DNA from: Rhizomucor pusillus
Taxonomy: Eukaryota; Mucoromycota; Mucoromycetes; Mucorales; Lichtheimiaceae
Length of the DNA stretch: 50,243 nt
Assembly (NCBI GenBank): GCA_900175165.2
Contig: FWWN02000492.1
Coordinates: 1 to 50,243, forward strand
Direction of reading: 5' to 3'
Position numbers and translations under genes: made by a program. Shown here piece by piece: positions 10,206-21,890 of the stretch (position 1 is the first letter of the stretch; every line of letters begins with the position of its first letter). The notes under the pieces were generated by a model. The model searched no databases. It was not told where the DNA came from and saw only the letters and a list, made by a program, of their open reading frames with translations.

Positions 10206-11282
10206 TTTCTGTTGATTATAAACGAGTGCTAAGTATTAAGGATTGAAAGCTTATAAGTAATGTAGAAATATAGAGTAGAAGGAAAGAAAAAGGGCGACTG
10301 ATGTGGATAAAGATAAAGGAAGAAAGAAGTTCATGTACCATTCTGCTACTTGGTACCTTTATCATCTAATTTGTCCGGATTACCAATATCCCTTTCTACT
10401 CCTTTCAGATGAGCAAGCATCAAGCTTAGGATTCTCTATTTTTGTCAACCAAGTCCAGAAATAGATCTCTACATAGGCTTATGTATATAGAAATGTAAAA
10501 TTCGTAACAGCACTTTTTTGTATTCAATCGCTGATGTATACCGATTGTCGCTTTACTATACTTAATGTTAGACGTTACTAAGCAATATACCACACATCAT
10601 TTAGAGATTAGGAGCCTTCAGGAATCTAGGCTTCTAATGAGCCCCTTTTGAACCAACTACAGGTATCTACCCGAAGGTTGACCTCCTCTCAGGAGAACAA
10701 ACTACGTAGGTATCATCTCTGTGGCGCTGACTAGCATTTACATGAGCGAATTAAATCTTCTTATAATGACGAGGATGCATAAATCGTAGATTCTGAATTC
10801 TGATGTACAGTTTATTATGGTCTGATATACAACATCGCATCAGTATTTGCCACTAAGACATTCTACTTCTGCGATCCAAATACGTATCTGGTTTCTTGAA
10901 TCGATAATCCAATCTTTTGAAATTCTAATGTTTCAAGAACCTAGGAAGGGTGTGGATGCTGCTAATGGCACATTACCAGTTTTGATATTCCCATTTCAGT
11001 TCGCATGCAGCCATTGAAATTTAAAGCTCGCTTCTACCCTTGACTCTCGAGATACCGTCTACGCATTGGAAGGTAAATCGTGCGTAATACGCTACGAGCA
11101 TGCTATATAATTTGCTAACCTAACGTGATATTATGTGGAAATTCGTACCCTGAATACAAACTGCAATATACAATTGAATCGCATCACGCATTGGTATATG
11201 TTGATACTCCGCACGCCGAGCCGACAGCTTGGTCCACTGACCAAAGTGTGATGGTGCGCATACGATAGGTCTTCCCCCAACC
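10206..11282. other. 1.1 kb divergent intergenic region
   Basis: Lies between the divergent starts of the CH-kinase (minus) and eIF3a (plus) genes. It is AT-rich with many stops in all frames. I found no exon-like frame with consensus borders, no tRNA and no obvious repeat. It should contain both promoters. Confidence 0.5.
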
Positions 11283-14103
11283 ATGGCTCCATTCTACGCC
11301 GTAAAGCCTGATAACGCCCTTAAGAGGGCTGAAGGTAAGGATGGATGGATGAACGAATCTACGATGGATACGGATACTGATGGATTTCGATAGAGCTTTG
11401 CGCCGCCGGTCAGGATGCTGTCGCATTGCAAACATTGCACGAAATTGTCTTGTCGAAGAGATCGCGCAGCTATGCACTTAATGTCATGGAGCCCATCATG
11501 CTTAAGTTTGTTGAGCTTTGCGTCAACCTACGAAAGGGAAAAATGGTCAAGGAAGGCCTTCACCAGTATCGTAACATTGCGCAGAACACCAGCGTCAACA
11601 GCATCGAGGTATGACGCGTACATATGAATTATCCTCCCATCCAGATCGTTAATGTAGGATTCAGGTTATTATCAACAAACTTCTCGAATTGTCAGAGCAA
11701 AAAGTTGCTGAAGCTCGCGCCAAAGCCGATCAGATCGCTGTCGAGCTTATTGACGATCTTGAGGCCTCCGAAACGCCCGAGTCTATCATGTTGAGCACCG
11801 TCAGTGGCGAGCAAACTAAGGACAGAACCGACCGTGCAGTAGTGACACCCTGGCTCAAATTCTTGTGGGAAGCCTATCGCACCGTTTTGGATATGCTTCG
11901 CAACAATGCTCGTTTGGAAACACTCTATCACTCAGTCACCAACAAGGCGTTCTCGTTTTGCCTGACCTACGCCCGTAAAACCGAATTCCGTCGTCTCTGC
12001 GAGATTTTGCGCAACCATTTCCAGAACGTTTCAAAGTACTCCCACCAACCTCACTCCATCAACTTGAACGATCCCGACACTCTGCAGCAGTATCTCGAGG
12101 CGCGTTTCACTCAGCTGAATGCTGCCGCAGAACTTGAGTTGTGGCAGGAGGCTTTCAAATCCGTCGAGGATATCCACACCCTTTTGACGACTTCCAAGCG
12201 TCCACCAAAGCCTGTCATGATGGCAAACTACTATGAGAAGCTTACCAAGATTTTCATGGTCAGCGAGGATTACTTGTTCCATTCTGCCGCTTGGAACCGT
12301 TACTCCACAATCGAGCGTGCCATCAACAAGGATTTGACGGATGAGGAGCAGTCGCGCATGGCATCCATCGTTTTGCTATCTGCACTTGCTATTCCTATCA
12401 TCACCACCACAAAAACCCGCCCTGGCTACGTCGAAGCTGACGAGTACCGGATTCAGAAGCTCAACCGTTTGTCGATGTTGATGGGTCTCTATCAGCACCC
12501 TACCCGTACTGGATTGCTTAAGGAAGCTCTCAACAAGAACATCCTTTCCCGTGTCCGTCCCGAGATTCGCGACCTTTACAACATTTTGGAGGTCCAATTC
12601 CATCCGCTATCCATCTGCAAAAAGATAAACCCCATCATGACCAAGCTTTCTGAAGACCCAGACATGGCTAAATATGTTCGCCCTCTTCACCAAGTAATTC
12701 TGACACGTCTCTTGCAACAATTGTCTCAAGTGTATACCACTGTCAAGCTCGACTTTGTTCTTAAGCTCGCTTCGTTCCCACCTCCGTATAACTACGATGC
12801 AGCTACCATTGAGAAATTCATCATGAATGGTTGCAAGCGCGGTGAACTCAACATCCGCATTGACCATATCTCTCAGAGCATCATTTTCGAAACCGACCTA
12901 TTTGCACCACCGAAGGATACTGTCACCGAGGGCATCCAACTTCAGTCCTCTCCTGCCGATCTCATGCGTACTCAACTTTCCCGCCTCGGTAATAGCCTTC
13001 ACGCCGTTGCTCAAATGATCGACCCTAGTGTTAAGGAAGCAGCTGTCAAAGCTAAGAAGGATGCTGTTGCTCTTGCATTGAGGGGCGCTGAAGAGGAGCA
13101 CAAGGCAACTTTGGCCCGGCGACAAATGATCGAACACCGCAAGGAGATCATTGAAAGTGAACTTTCGCGCAAGGAGAAGTTGATTGCTCAAGAGAAGGCC
13201 ATTGCTGCGCAGAAGAAGGCTGAGGCAGAAAAGAAGAGATTGGAGGAAGAGAAGAAGCGTCGTGAAGAAGAACATCGCAAGCGTATCCAAGAAGAAATAC
13301 AACGTGATCAAGCCAAGCGGATTGCAGAAGAAATCACTGCAAAGACTGGTCTGCAACTCAAGCCGGAGGAGATTGAGAAGTCTGATGTCAAGACTCTTTT
13401 GGACCTTAAAGTATCTCGTCTGCAAAGCGAGCAAAAGGAGCTTAGCGACAGACTCAAGCAGATTGGCAAACGCCTGGATCACACTGAACGTGCCTACCGA
13501 AAAGAAGAAATTCCTCTTCTTGAAAAAGATTACGAACGACAAAAGAAGGCTGACAAGGCTTTCTATGAAGCTCAGCGTAAGGCTGAATTGGCTGCTTCCA
13601 AGGCACAGCATGAAGAGAATATGAAGATCAAATCTCGACTGTCTCGTATGCTGGCCGATTATCAAGAATACAAGGCCAAGGTTACAGAAAAGACCGCAGC
13701 TGCTGTAGAAGCACAGCGTCGGGCTGCAGAGGAAGCCATCGAGAAGGAGAAGGCCGAACGCATTGCTCAATGGAAGGCTAAGCGGGAAGAACTTATCAAG
13801 AAGCGAGAAGCCGAAGAAGCAGAGCGCAAGCGTATCGAAGAAGAACAGCGTCGTGCGGAAGAAGAACGCGAGAAGAAGCTCGCGGAGGAGAAGGCTGCAG
13901 CTGAGCGAGCTGCTGCTAAACCTCAGAGTTACGTTCCTCCTGGAAAACGTGCCATGGGCGAGCGATACGTACCGCCAGGTCGTCGCCAGGATTCTTGGCG
14001 TCAAGAATCCAGCAGCCCAAGCGGCAAATATGTCCCGCCAGGAAGACGTGCAGCTGGTGGTGGTGATTCCCCATCTATGGAACGTAGCTGGCGTAGACAA
14101 TAA
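11283..14103 (+). CDS. TIF32: translation initiation factor eIF3 subunit a
   Basis: Scaffold subunit of eIF3, which binds the 40S ribosome and recruits mRNA in the cytosol. Three exons: 11283-11334, 11394-11608 and 11665-14103, for 901 residues. It starts MAPFYAVKPDNALKRAEELC, the typical eIF3a opening (a Pro-Asn-Ala-Leu-Lys-Arg-Ala motif), followed by LHEIVLSKRSRSY. The PCI domain lies around residues 320-500, ending near HISQSIIFETDLF. A long charged coiled coil then runs from about residue 540 to 840, with KKAEAEKKRLEEEKKRREEE. The C-terminus carries three copies of a YVPPG[KR]R-like motif: YVPPGKRAMGE, YVPPGRRQDS and YVPPGRRAAGG. The stop lies only 38 nt from that of the convergent gene at 14142. 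Confidence 0.96.
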
Positions 14104-14141
14104 ATTCAGTAAAATAAATGTCATCTTTATTGCCCTATTCT

Positions 14142-14753
14142 CTAAACCCCATTTTCCGCATTATGATTACTGGTTTCATAAAATAATGGTGTTGTTAGCC
14201 TGTTGGATTGTTCAATGTAATTCCGTAATTCGTATATCTTGGCCGCCTGCCTTTCAACCAAGTCCATCAATTTGTTAATGCGTTCTTGATACTGTTCCTG
14301 TGTCTGCAAACAGTCGGCTAGCCGTTGCTCCAGTTGTTTTATGTGTGCTTCTGCGTGACTACAACTTTGTCTTGGCTGCAAATAGAAAATTCGTGTCGTT
14401 TGAACGCGAGGCTAATGTATTAGGTGCTTAAGACACCTACGTGAGACTCGGTCATCAATAACACAGACTCGTTATCGTGACGTTGCTGTAGGCAGGATGG
14501 TAAATTGAAAGCTTCTGGTTCTATTTGCTCCAAGGGAACGCTTGATTGGGATACTGAACTGCTATTCGTTGATGGTCTCTGTTGCGGTGCAGTACACGAA
14601 AAGAAAGGATCCATTGTGGAAAGCATAGATGGACCGAAAACTTGTGCCCACACAACTCCCCATTTATATGTCTTTGGTCTGAAATAACTGCCCTTCTTTG
14701 TTTACCTGTGCCACACGCCAAACTTCCAAGCCCTGCTTCAAAATACAAGTCAT
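14142..14753 (-). CDS. small coiled-coil protein, unidentified
   Basis: Model with exons 14753-14706, 14671 to about 14443, and a last exon ending at 14142. The first exon encodes MTCILKQGLEVWRVAQ, the second a segment with TYKWGVVWAQVFGPSM and a Ser/Gln-rich stretch, and the last a coiled coil of about 60 residues (SHAEAHIKQLEQRLAD, QEQYQERINKLMDLVERQAA). The last two exons are convincing. The start is less sure: the first acceptor is the non-ideal AAAG, because the nearby CAG acceptor would shift the frame. The frame also remains open upstream of the ATG to a TAG next to an acceptor-like site. It lies immediately downstream of SUMO on the same strand and converges with eIF3a. Family unknown; a subunit of a larger complex is possible. 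Confidence 0.6.
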
Positions 14754-14912
14754 CCTCCGCCACGCATCTAGAACGGCCGTTTCGTCGCCACATGTCAAGA
14801 GCTATCACATACGGTTTTTGGTCTTCTGGACGCAGAAATAGGTGGTTCCCACCTAAAGTTTAGTTCTGAAAAAATGAAAATGGATAACGAAAGGAAAAGA
14901 AAACAGAATAGT

Positions 14913-15337
14913 TTATAAAGAGTAGCCGCCAATTTGTTCCACCATGACATCGATGCTATCACCATCATCCATATCCAGCTAGTTGATACGTCAACAATAC
15001 ACAAATTAGTATGCAGTTCACGACGGTTGTTCACGAGTCTATTACCTGTGCAGGCGTGTCAGTGGCTGCGACGCGGTTGCCATCGTACAAGAATCGTACT
15101 GAACCAGGAGCCTTTCCTTGACGTTCACAGTATGCATCCATGAGTTTCTTTAGAGGCGTTGATCGTTTAATTTTGAAAAAGACTTCGTTGTGGTCCTGGA
15201 TCCGAATCAGTTGGCTGTTGCAATCTCCTTTTGAAAATGCAATCCGATCCACTTACACTGCCAACAACTTTCAAGTTAATGTGCTCGCTTGCAGTGTGGT
15301 CAGCGTCTTTCTTGTCGACCTTCTTGTCGCCTTCCAT
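14913..15337 (-). CDS. SMT3: SUMO (small ubiquitin-like modifier)
   Basis: Ubiquitin-like modifier conjugated to lysines of nuclear and other proteins. Three exons: 15337-15257, 15195-15046 and 14978-14913, for 98 residues with all junctions in phase 0. A charged N-terminal tail (MEGDKKVDKKDADHTASEH) leads into the ubiquitin fold INLKVVGSDHNEVFFKIKR. FLYDGNRVAATDTPAQ and DMDDGDSIDVMVEQIGG follow. The precursor ends IGGYSL, so a SENP/Ulp1 protease must remove YSL to expose the di-glycine. The conserved E-Q-I-G-G ending separates it from ubiquitin. It is expected to be a single essential gene. Confidence 0.95.
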
Positions 15338-15451
15338 GCTTTATGAAACAAGAAAAGAAACAAGAGACCACGCAACGACAGCGTCCAATTTGAGTGATGA
15401 ATTTTCTCCGCCGCTCCTGTGTCTCAAAGGAGGTTCTTGCAACTCTTTTAC

Positions 15452-16590
15452 TTAACAACTGGCAGTAAATACAGAACTAGGTGAAGATGGCAACTCTGGA
15501 GCTTTTAAGCCGGGTTGATTGTGGGGATGATGAAGGACAGAAGAGGACGAAGAAGGGGGTGGGGTTAGTTCGTGAGGAGTGCGACGCAAGATACTGCGTG
15601 CAACAACTGCTTCGTATTCGGCCTTATCTCGGGCCAGGGCATCAGCTGGAAGATTACTTTGCGGTGCCGCCGCGGATTCAGCTTTCAACACTTTGCCTTC
15701 CAGGGCATGCATAGCTCTTTGTCTGGATATATCGAGGGACGTATCGTCATCGACGCTCAAACTTGAACGGAGAGAAATGGTGAGTTGTTCTTCGCCAGGA
15801 AGAGATAGCGGGCTCCGTCTACGACGTCGTTCGCGCAAAGTTTCGTTGCTGCTCAAGCTTGCATTCGAAGTCAAGAGAGCTGGGTTAGGTAAAGGCAGTG
15901 GCGGCGTATCGCCGTAAAGCCGGTCAGATTTCACTGTGCCGAGCGTTCCGGACCGAAATGGCAGGCTCGGCCTGCGACCATCCACTGTATTGCTGTGATC
16001 ATCGTCGTACCGTTTAAATGACGAGCTACTATCAGATGATGGGCTGGTACATAAGATCGATGATTGCCGGTTCTGCTCTACGTCCAGCGATAGACGCAGT
16101 CTCATTTGTGGTGGCCGTTCTGCTTTCGGTTGTTCGATAGCAACTGAACGTTCCAGGATACTGCTAGTATGTTTGGTCATGATACGACGAGGAGGTGGCG
16201 ATAACGCACTGGCAACCGGACCGGCCGGCATCGATACATGGTGTGCAGTTTTTTTGGGAGTGTCTGGAAATAAGAATAAGAGCGGCTGCTTTAGCATATT
16301 CTGCATTTTGCAGTGCGTTGTTTCGACTAAATACCTGTGAACGTAGGCAAGGGCTTGACAACGCTTTCAGAAGATAGTCGTTCTCTTGCTGCTGGCGTGT
16401 TTTGATGTTTCGTCTTTTCCTCGCCCACCGATTCTATTTCTTCTTCTCCTTCTTCTTCCTTGCTGTATTTTGAAGAGCGGCCTACGCTTTTTATCCTTGT
16501 GAGGAAGGCTTTCCAGCGCCTTGAAAGCGTGCCCGTCCTCCGAGGGCACTCGCTCATGTCCAATGTAGATGAATGACATCCATCTGTCAT
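15452..16590 (-). CDS. Ser/Pro-rich disordered protein, fungal, function unknown
   Basis: Two exons joined in phase 1 at ...LPTFT-DTPKKTAHHVS, with an intron of about 70 nt near 16264-16335. The start at 16590 gives MTDGCHSSTLDMSECPRR; an internal ATG at 16557 is an alternative. The protein, about 355 residues, is basic near the N-terminus (RRWKAFLTRIKSVGRSSKYS), then acidic, then low in complexity: clusters of Ser, RRRRRSPLSLPGEE and a PPPSSSSSV tail. No globular domain or membrane segment is evident. Many S/T-P sites and the basic patches suggest a phosphoregulated adaptor, but this is inference. It lies in tandem upstream of SUMO (115 nt). Confidence 0.65.
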
Positions 16591-17139
16591 TGGTGAACAG
16601 ATCGGATATACGGGGCAGGAGGTATGAAGCAAGGGTATATATGGAAAAGAACAAAGAAAGTAAAAAGAGAAAAGAAAGAAAAGGAAAACTCTTTGGTGAC
16701 AAACAAAGAAAGGGCCTCGGCGTGCCTGGACTGTGCCACAGCATCACCACGTTTTCGCACACCTCGTTGTCAAGGCAATTGCTGTGCGACCACCGCCCTG
16801 AATAGTTTGTTTGCACAGCGGCTATTCACGAGCAGCCTCCAGGGACGAAAGAAAATTCCCTCAGCTCCCGTGCTACAACGATGCTTTAAGAGGAAATCAG
16901 CGCGGATACTACCCTGCAGTTGGAATCCGCAGAACGTCGCAGGTGCATATCTTGCATTCATTTATTGATTGCGTGCAACAAACCCAATTCCGCACGTGGT
17001 AAGGACAAGAAGGGAAGCCGATGGCGATCTCTTTTATCATCAAATCATTCATGGTTCCTTGCCTAGTTGTGCTAGCTGACCAAGAAACTCGTGAGGCGAG
17101 AGAATCTCAGTGGACCCGTATGTAATCTTCTTTTTCTGG
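16591..17139. other. intergenic region
   Basis: Between the starts of the Ser/Pro-rich gene and the 3' end of Sly1. An A/G-rich tract (about 16640-16700) lies on the plus strand. No exon-like frame or RNA gene is seen. Confidence 0.45.
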
Positions 17140-19800
17140 TTATTTTGCTAAAATCAACTTTAGCAATCCTGTTCCAAAGTTAGATTTTCTTTGTTCCCTT
17201 ACCGTGGTGATCTCTTGCAGATTCTGGTATTCGATATAATTACCGCCACCAACGACGAAGACAATTGCTTCCTGGAAAGTTACCTTGTGTTGGCGTGGTG
17301 ATCGCGAGCTTCGGCTCAGCTTTGGATCAAAATACAAGTAATCATCGGCTTTTGAAGGCTCGTTCTGAGGAGGGGTCATTATGTCCGCAACGATTTTGCT
17401 TACGATGAGCTCCCTGCGAGCTGGTAACAGATTCTTCACTCCCGACAGTAAGTTTTCAAACCCGCCGCCGAGACCTCCTTCTTTCAATCTATCCGTCAAC
17501 TGGGAAAAGAGGAAACGGTAAATTTATCCCTGTCCAGTCTGCCATTCATTAACTGCTTCTTACTTTGTTCCCTATACTGCTGAATCCTCGGAACAGATCA
17601 TTCTGAGAGAATCCAGAGGACTGTCCAGCTGCAGGGGACGATATCATGGACGTCATTCGCATCAGCTGTCGCACTCTGCGTGAAAATCATGTAAGTCTTA
17701 TCCCTAAAGGTGAAAATGATGCACGCTGAGCTTACTTTTTAATGTAGTGTAGCGGTGCTAAATCACAGCCCGCAGCTTCCAAGGCTTTCTCGTATGCTTG
17801 CATGTCCTCCGTTGGAATCTCCTCCGCTGTCGAGAGGTAGTAAATAAGGAATAACCGCATCTTATCTTCAGGCTCCTTCTTCTCTGCATCGCGTATGACC
17901 TCAAGGAGGAGATTTTTGTTCTGATGCAGCAATGCATCAATTTATGCACAATTTCATCCATCTGATATGCCACAAACCTGTCTGGTGATGCTTTCTTCGA
18001 TTTGGAAAAATGTATCCAATTGACGATCCTTGATCTTATTTAACAATGCAGTAGCAACGTTCATGTGCATATCCAAGGTCGCTTTGCGCGCAGTCAATTC
18101 CGGGAGCGCGGTAATGGCAGATTTCAGTGTCTTTGTATTGCTGCTCAGATCGCTATCACAGGCAAGTGTCAGCAATAAACGAGCATGGAAACGATCTGAA
18201 TGAGATTCTATTGTCTTACAGTTGGTTTACATCTTCGAGTGAGTTGACACCGCTAATTCGCGTGATCTCTGCTGCATCCTTCTTATACTTGTTTAACTCA
18301 ACATCGATATCCTCTGTTCAAGCAAGCTGCTCATCAGATTCAAACCACGTGTAAATATATCTCCATCCTTTGCACTGACCAGCTACTTGCGGGAATGGAT
18401 TGGATGCATTCCTATTCCAAAAGAAGTCTTTTCTCTCTATATCGTAGCTTCTACGTTGCTGGTTGATACGTTCATCAGCCTATCGAAAATTTTCTAGTTA
18501 AATTACTTGATATTCATGCAAGGAGGCGACAAGCCATTATCTGTACCTGGATCGTAATGCGATTAAGCTTCAGGCCCAGCACATCGTGTATCAAAGCCTG
18601 GTATGTCCATGAATGGCTCAACATTGGCGTCAGATCCATACTCCGGTCCAAAATAATGAGAACTTGAACGAGCGTGCACGTGTTAGTCGCGACAGAAAAC
18701 CTATCGAATTTTCCAAAGGATACCTGGTCTCTGCACAGCTGTAGCGCTGCTGCTATCCGAGAGAAGGTTTGAGCGTGAATTCGTGAAATAATCTCTCAGT
18801 TTGCTATCAAGCTTATTTGCAATCATTTCCGCTGCATTTCCTCTCGGACATCGAATAATGGGGATAGTACCTAAACTGCTGTGCTTAGAAACAAGCGGGG
18901 CAGTTAAAGCTTGGTCCTTATTTACCCATTGTAACAATAACAGAGAACAGTGAATTTGCTGTCTTTTCAACAGTCTCATCGATGAGAGAATCTGATGCAT
19001 TGGGATCATTAAGATTAACGAATGCTTGTGGTTGGTTCAAGGAAAAAACATCTGGATTCGTGCAAATGAAGTTTAGATATTGATCATATACCTATGAATA
19101 TCTTTTAGTAAGTCGGCAAGATCTAAAACAAATCCACCGTCGACTTACTTGAGCGACGAGATCAGATGTGTCATCTGCGATTGTTGCTGAGGCAAATTCT
19201 TCCATGATAGATCGAGGAATAGTGGAGGAGAAATTAATATAGTAGGAATCGTAAAGGTTACGGTTTAGATCCTAGATACCGTCTGATATATCAGACCAAC
19301 GCTTCAAATGTAAACATCCAACAATAACATACCTCGCAGATCTTCTTGATATTTTCGGATGTAGGTTCAACAAAATATATAGCAGGTACGTCAGGCAGTG
19401 CAGATCGATCTTGCGATAGAAGCCTTTACATTTTTTCGCATGGTCAGTCGTACGTTTCGATTCTCTCGAGCATGATAATGCATACATGTGCACGGTGACA
19501 CCGTTCTCGCGAAGGTCGTTAACTCGCATGATAGATGAAATAATATCCTGACCGAACTTGTCAAAAATAAGCACTTTCCACAGCTGGTTATTTGATGCAA
19601 CGGCCTTGTTTTGGCCCTGCTGTGCTTCGTCGTTGTTCGTATTGATGACCTCGCCCTGATTCAGGTTCAGCATGGACGCAATCGCGGCTACGTTGCTAGT
19701 CAGGAAATGTGGCATTGCAGGTGCTCAAAAAGATCGTACCATACTGTGCTGAACGCAGGGAGTCTTTGTCGATGCCTTGCGTAGACGCAGGATCCTGCAT
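17140..19800 (-). CDS. SLY1: Sec1/Munc18-family protein Sly1 (SCFD1)
   Basis: SM protein that binds syntaxin-5/Sed5 and drives ER-Golgi SNARE assembly. The ATG at 19800 gives [19 protein letters not shown] 47-nt intron joins this in phase to [17 protein letters not shown], matching the Sly1 start, so the ATG at 19715 is inside that intron. Recognisable segments are [68 protein letters not shown] and the C-terminal [19 protein letters not shown] typical of Sly1. It ends LLKLILAK. About nine introns of 45-80 nt. The whole SM fold appears present. Vps33 and Sec1 are less likely because of the GGGNYIEYQ ending. Confidence 0.93.
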
Positions 19801-20277
19801 TTTGTAGGGATCTTAACGAGAAGTGCGAACGTGTCTGAAATTCATGATAGGATCGAGGTGATAGACTCCGCTTGTCTTGCAAAAAAAAGATCAGTATATT
19901 GGTAAACCAAGGTACACATATGAGCTATTTACAGGCGAAAAGGGTCATAAAGAAACAATGTAATAACATGAAATAATAATAATAAAAAAGAAAATAAACG
20001 TGAAAGAAAGGAAGAATGGGAGCGGGAGAGAGAAAGATGTACAAGATGAGGAGATAATATAAGCCTTATGGAATTAGGCGTGCGCGCTTGCGTGAAAATG
20101 TCAGGAAGGTAGGAGGATAAAGGGGGCATAAGTCAAGACATATAGGTGCTGACAGACATATCTGCTATGTGGACATAGTACAAGTGTTATGTATAAAGAT
20201 ACTGCATAGTGTATAAAGTTAGGCGAAAAGAACGTCGTTTGGTAGTAATGGTTGATCCGTTGCAAAGTCGTGTGTTC
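19801..20277. other. intergenic region between Sly1 start and homeobox gene 3' end
   Basis: Purine-rich DNA (A/G tracts around 19960-20040) with no supported coding frame. It presumably holds the 3' UTR of the homeobox gene and the Sly1 promoter. Confidence 0.45.
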
Positions 20278-20784
20278 TTAGGAGTATGAGACACCGAGGG
20301 CAGTGGTTGCCATGTAGTATGGATCGTATCGTGGAAGGAAGATGTTTGCCGAAGTGCTAAAATTGCCTACAGGACTCTCCTGGTCCTCCGCAAACCCAAC
20401 AATAAACAGGTCTTTATTGTTGATATTTGCTACCCCATCATGTACAGTAGCAGAGAGGGACAAGTCACCAGAGAACTATAGTTTTTAGAATGAAGGTAGC
20501 AGCAAATATATAAGAGATTTTATTAGCTTCTAGTCAAGGTGTGTAAACGTGCTTTGTTCGCAGAGAAACCTACCTCAAAATCATCGCTGTAGGTCGATTC
20601 GTTGGTTTTCCGACGCATATGGGAGTTAAATTGCACAAAGTCGCTGCTGCAAGGCGGCTGCATAGCTTGCCAATCAGGCAGAGGTTGTTCATAGATAACG
20701 TTGGGAACAATCGCTAAAGGATCGATAATAGGAACATCAAAGTTCTGATGAAGCGGTTGCTGTTGCTGCTGCTGCTGCTGCTGC

Positions 20785-20827
<43 letters not shown>

Positions 20828-21743
20828 GCTGCTGCTGCCGTTGTTGGTTTCCAGCTTCGTTGTTACAATACGGAAGCAAGACTTCCTGCTGCTGCTGCTG
20901 CAGTTGATTTGTGGTCTCATACCAGATATGGTCAGTTTCCCATGTAGGCGTCGCGTAGACTGTCTGAGGCTGTTGCCACGAATCCGATACAGATGGTACG
21001 AGCTCCGGCGTGAGAGGCTGCTCCTCCAGTGAGGTCAATGCATTATCGTGAATGGTCTGGGTCCTTGCCGGATCAGTTCCGTCGCGAGCACTAGGAGAGG
21101 ATATCACATGAGTTATGCCGTTCCTCCCATCGTCGGTCACGCTGTGCTGAAGAGGTTCCTGACTGTCCCATTCCGTGTACAGCGGCTTTGTGCTGGGCCG
21201 AGCCTGTGAACGTTTCTTGGCTTGTTCATCATACTTGCTGCTGGACCGACTTTGCTGCTGCTTAGCCTTTGCGCGGCGATTCTGGAACCATATCTGAACT
21301 CCACGAGGAGTCATTGATAGCTCTTGCGCCAAGATTGATCTCTTTGCAGCGCTAGGCTTTGGGTTTTCCTCGAAGGCTGCCTCAAGTATCTCGAATTGTG
21401 CACGCGACGTCCTCCTCCGGTGTTTAGTCTCGAACGGATTGTAAAATGTGGTCTTAAATTCTCCTTTCCGTGAGCTAGTTTTGCTGGTGGTGGTCTGCTT
21501 GTAGCTGCAAACTTTGCAAGCGTCGGTTGACTGTTCACATTGGCAGTCGATATTGTCAATATTTGACGATTTCTGCTGTTCAGAAACGGAGTTGAAGGGG
21601 TTGATCGGACAACACATTTTGGCATCGGACACCATTGTTGGCGCGCTTAATGCACGGTTGCTGTTGAAGTCGGTAACATTGTAGACTTTATGGTTGTTCT
21701 GGCTGTTGGTGATGATGTTTAGAGTCATATTCTGTTGGTACAT
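20278..21743 (-). CDS. homeodomain transcription factor with long polyglutamine tract
   Basis: Nuclear DNA-binding protein of two exons. The first is 21743 to about 20574, ending ...TYSDDFE, and a short last exon begins FSGDLSLSATVHDG. The start at 21743 (MYQQNMTLNIITNSQ) is the first ATG in frame; 21728 is also possible. A Cys-rich patch, CQCEQSTDACKVCSYK, precedes the homeodomain. The homeodomain runs from HRRRTSRAQFEILEAAFEEN to the recognition helix VQIWFQNRRAKAKQQQ, with the invariant WFQNRR. The C-terminal half is disordered with 27 consecutive glutamines (20757-20837), a frequent activation-domain feature. Similar to fungal Phx1/Yox1-type homeobox proteins by domain only. No target can be named. 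Confidence 0.88.
20757..20837 (-). repeat. CAG/CAA triplet repeat (27 codons, polyGln)
   Basis: 81 nt of uninterrupted CAG/CAA codons on the minus strand, with a CAA-rich core flanked by CAG blocks. It encodes polyglutamine inside the homeodomain protein. It is a likely site of length variation between strains. The reverse strand reads as polyleucine, which is an artefact. Confidence 0.95.
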
Positions 21744-21882
21744 ATATGGGATAAATAATACAAGTGCTGGAAGATGGCTGCCTTGTTTCGAACTACTGCA
21801 GCGCAATCTGATATGCTAGTTTCAAAAATGGGCAAAGATAAAAGGGGGGAGGAAGAAGACAGGCCAAAATGTGTAGTCCGCT

Positions 21883-21890
21883 CTTATATA
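21883..21890 (-). promoter_or_regulatory. TATA box of the homeobox gene (putative)
   Basis: TATATAAG on the minus strand, 140 nt upstream of the chosen start codon, which leaves a plausible 5' UTR of about 110 nt. Confidence 0.4.

Noticed and set aside
12898..14124. 408-codon open frame antisense to eIF3a
   Set aside because: It mirrors the Lys/Glu-rich coiled coil, which reads as Leu/Phe/Ser-rich on the reverse strand; no splice or homology support.
19713..19715. ATG at 19715 as Sly1 start
   Set aside because: It lies inside a 47-nt intron; the upstream exon (start 19800) joins in phase and gives the conserved [20 protein letters not shown] start.
20748..21032. Polyleucine open frame on the plus strand
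   Set aside because: Reverse complement of the polyglutamine tract of the homeodomain gene.
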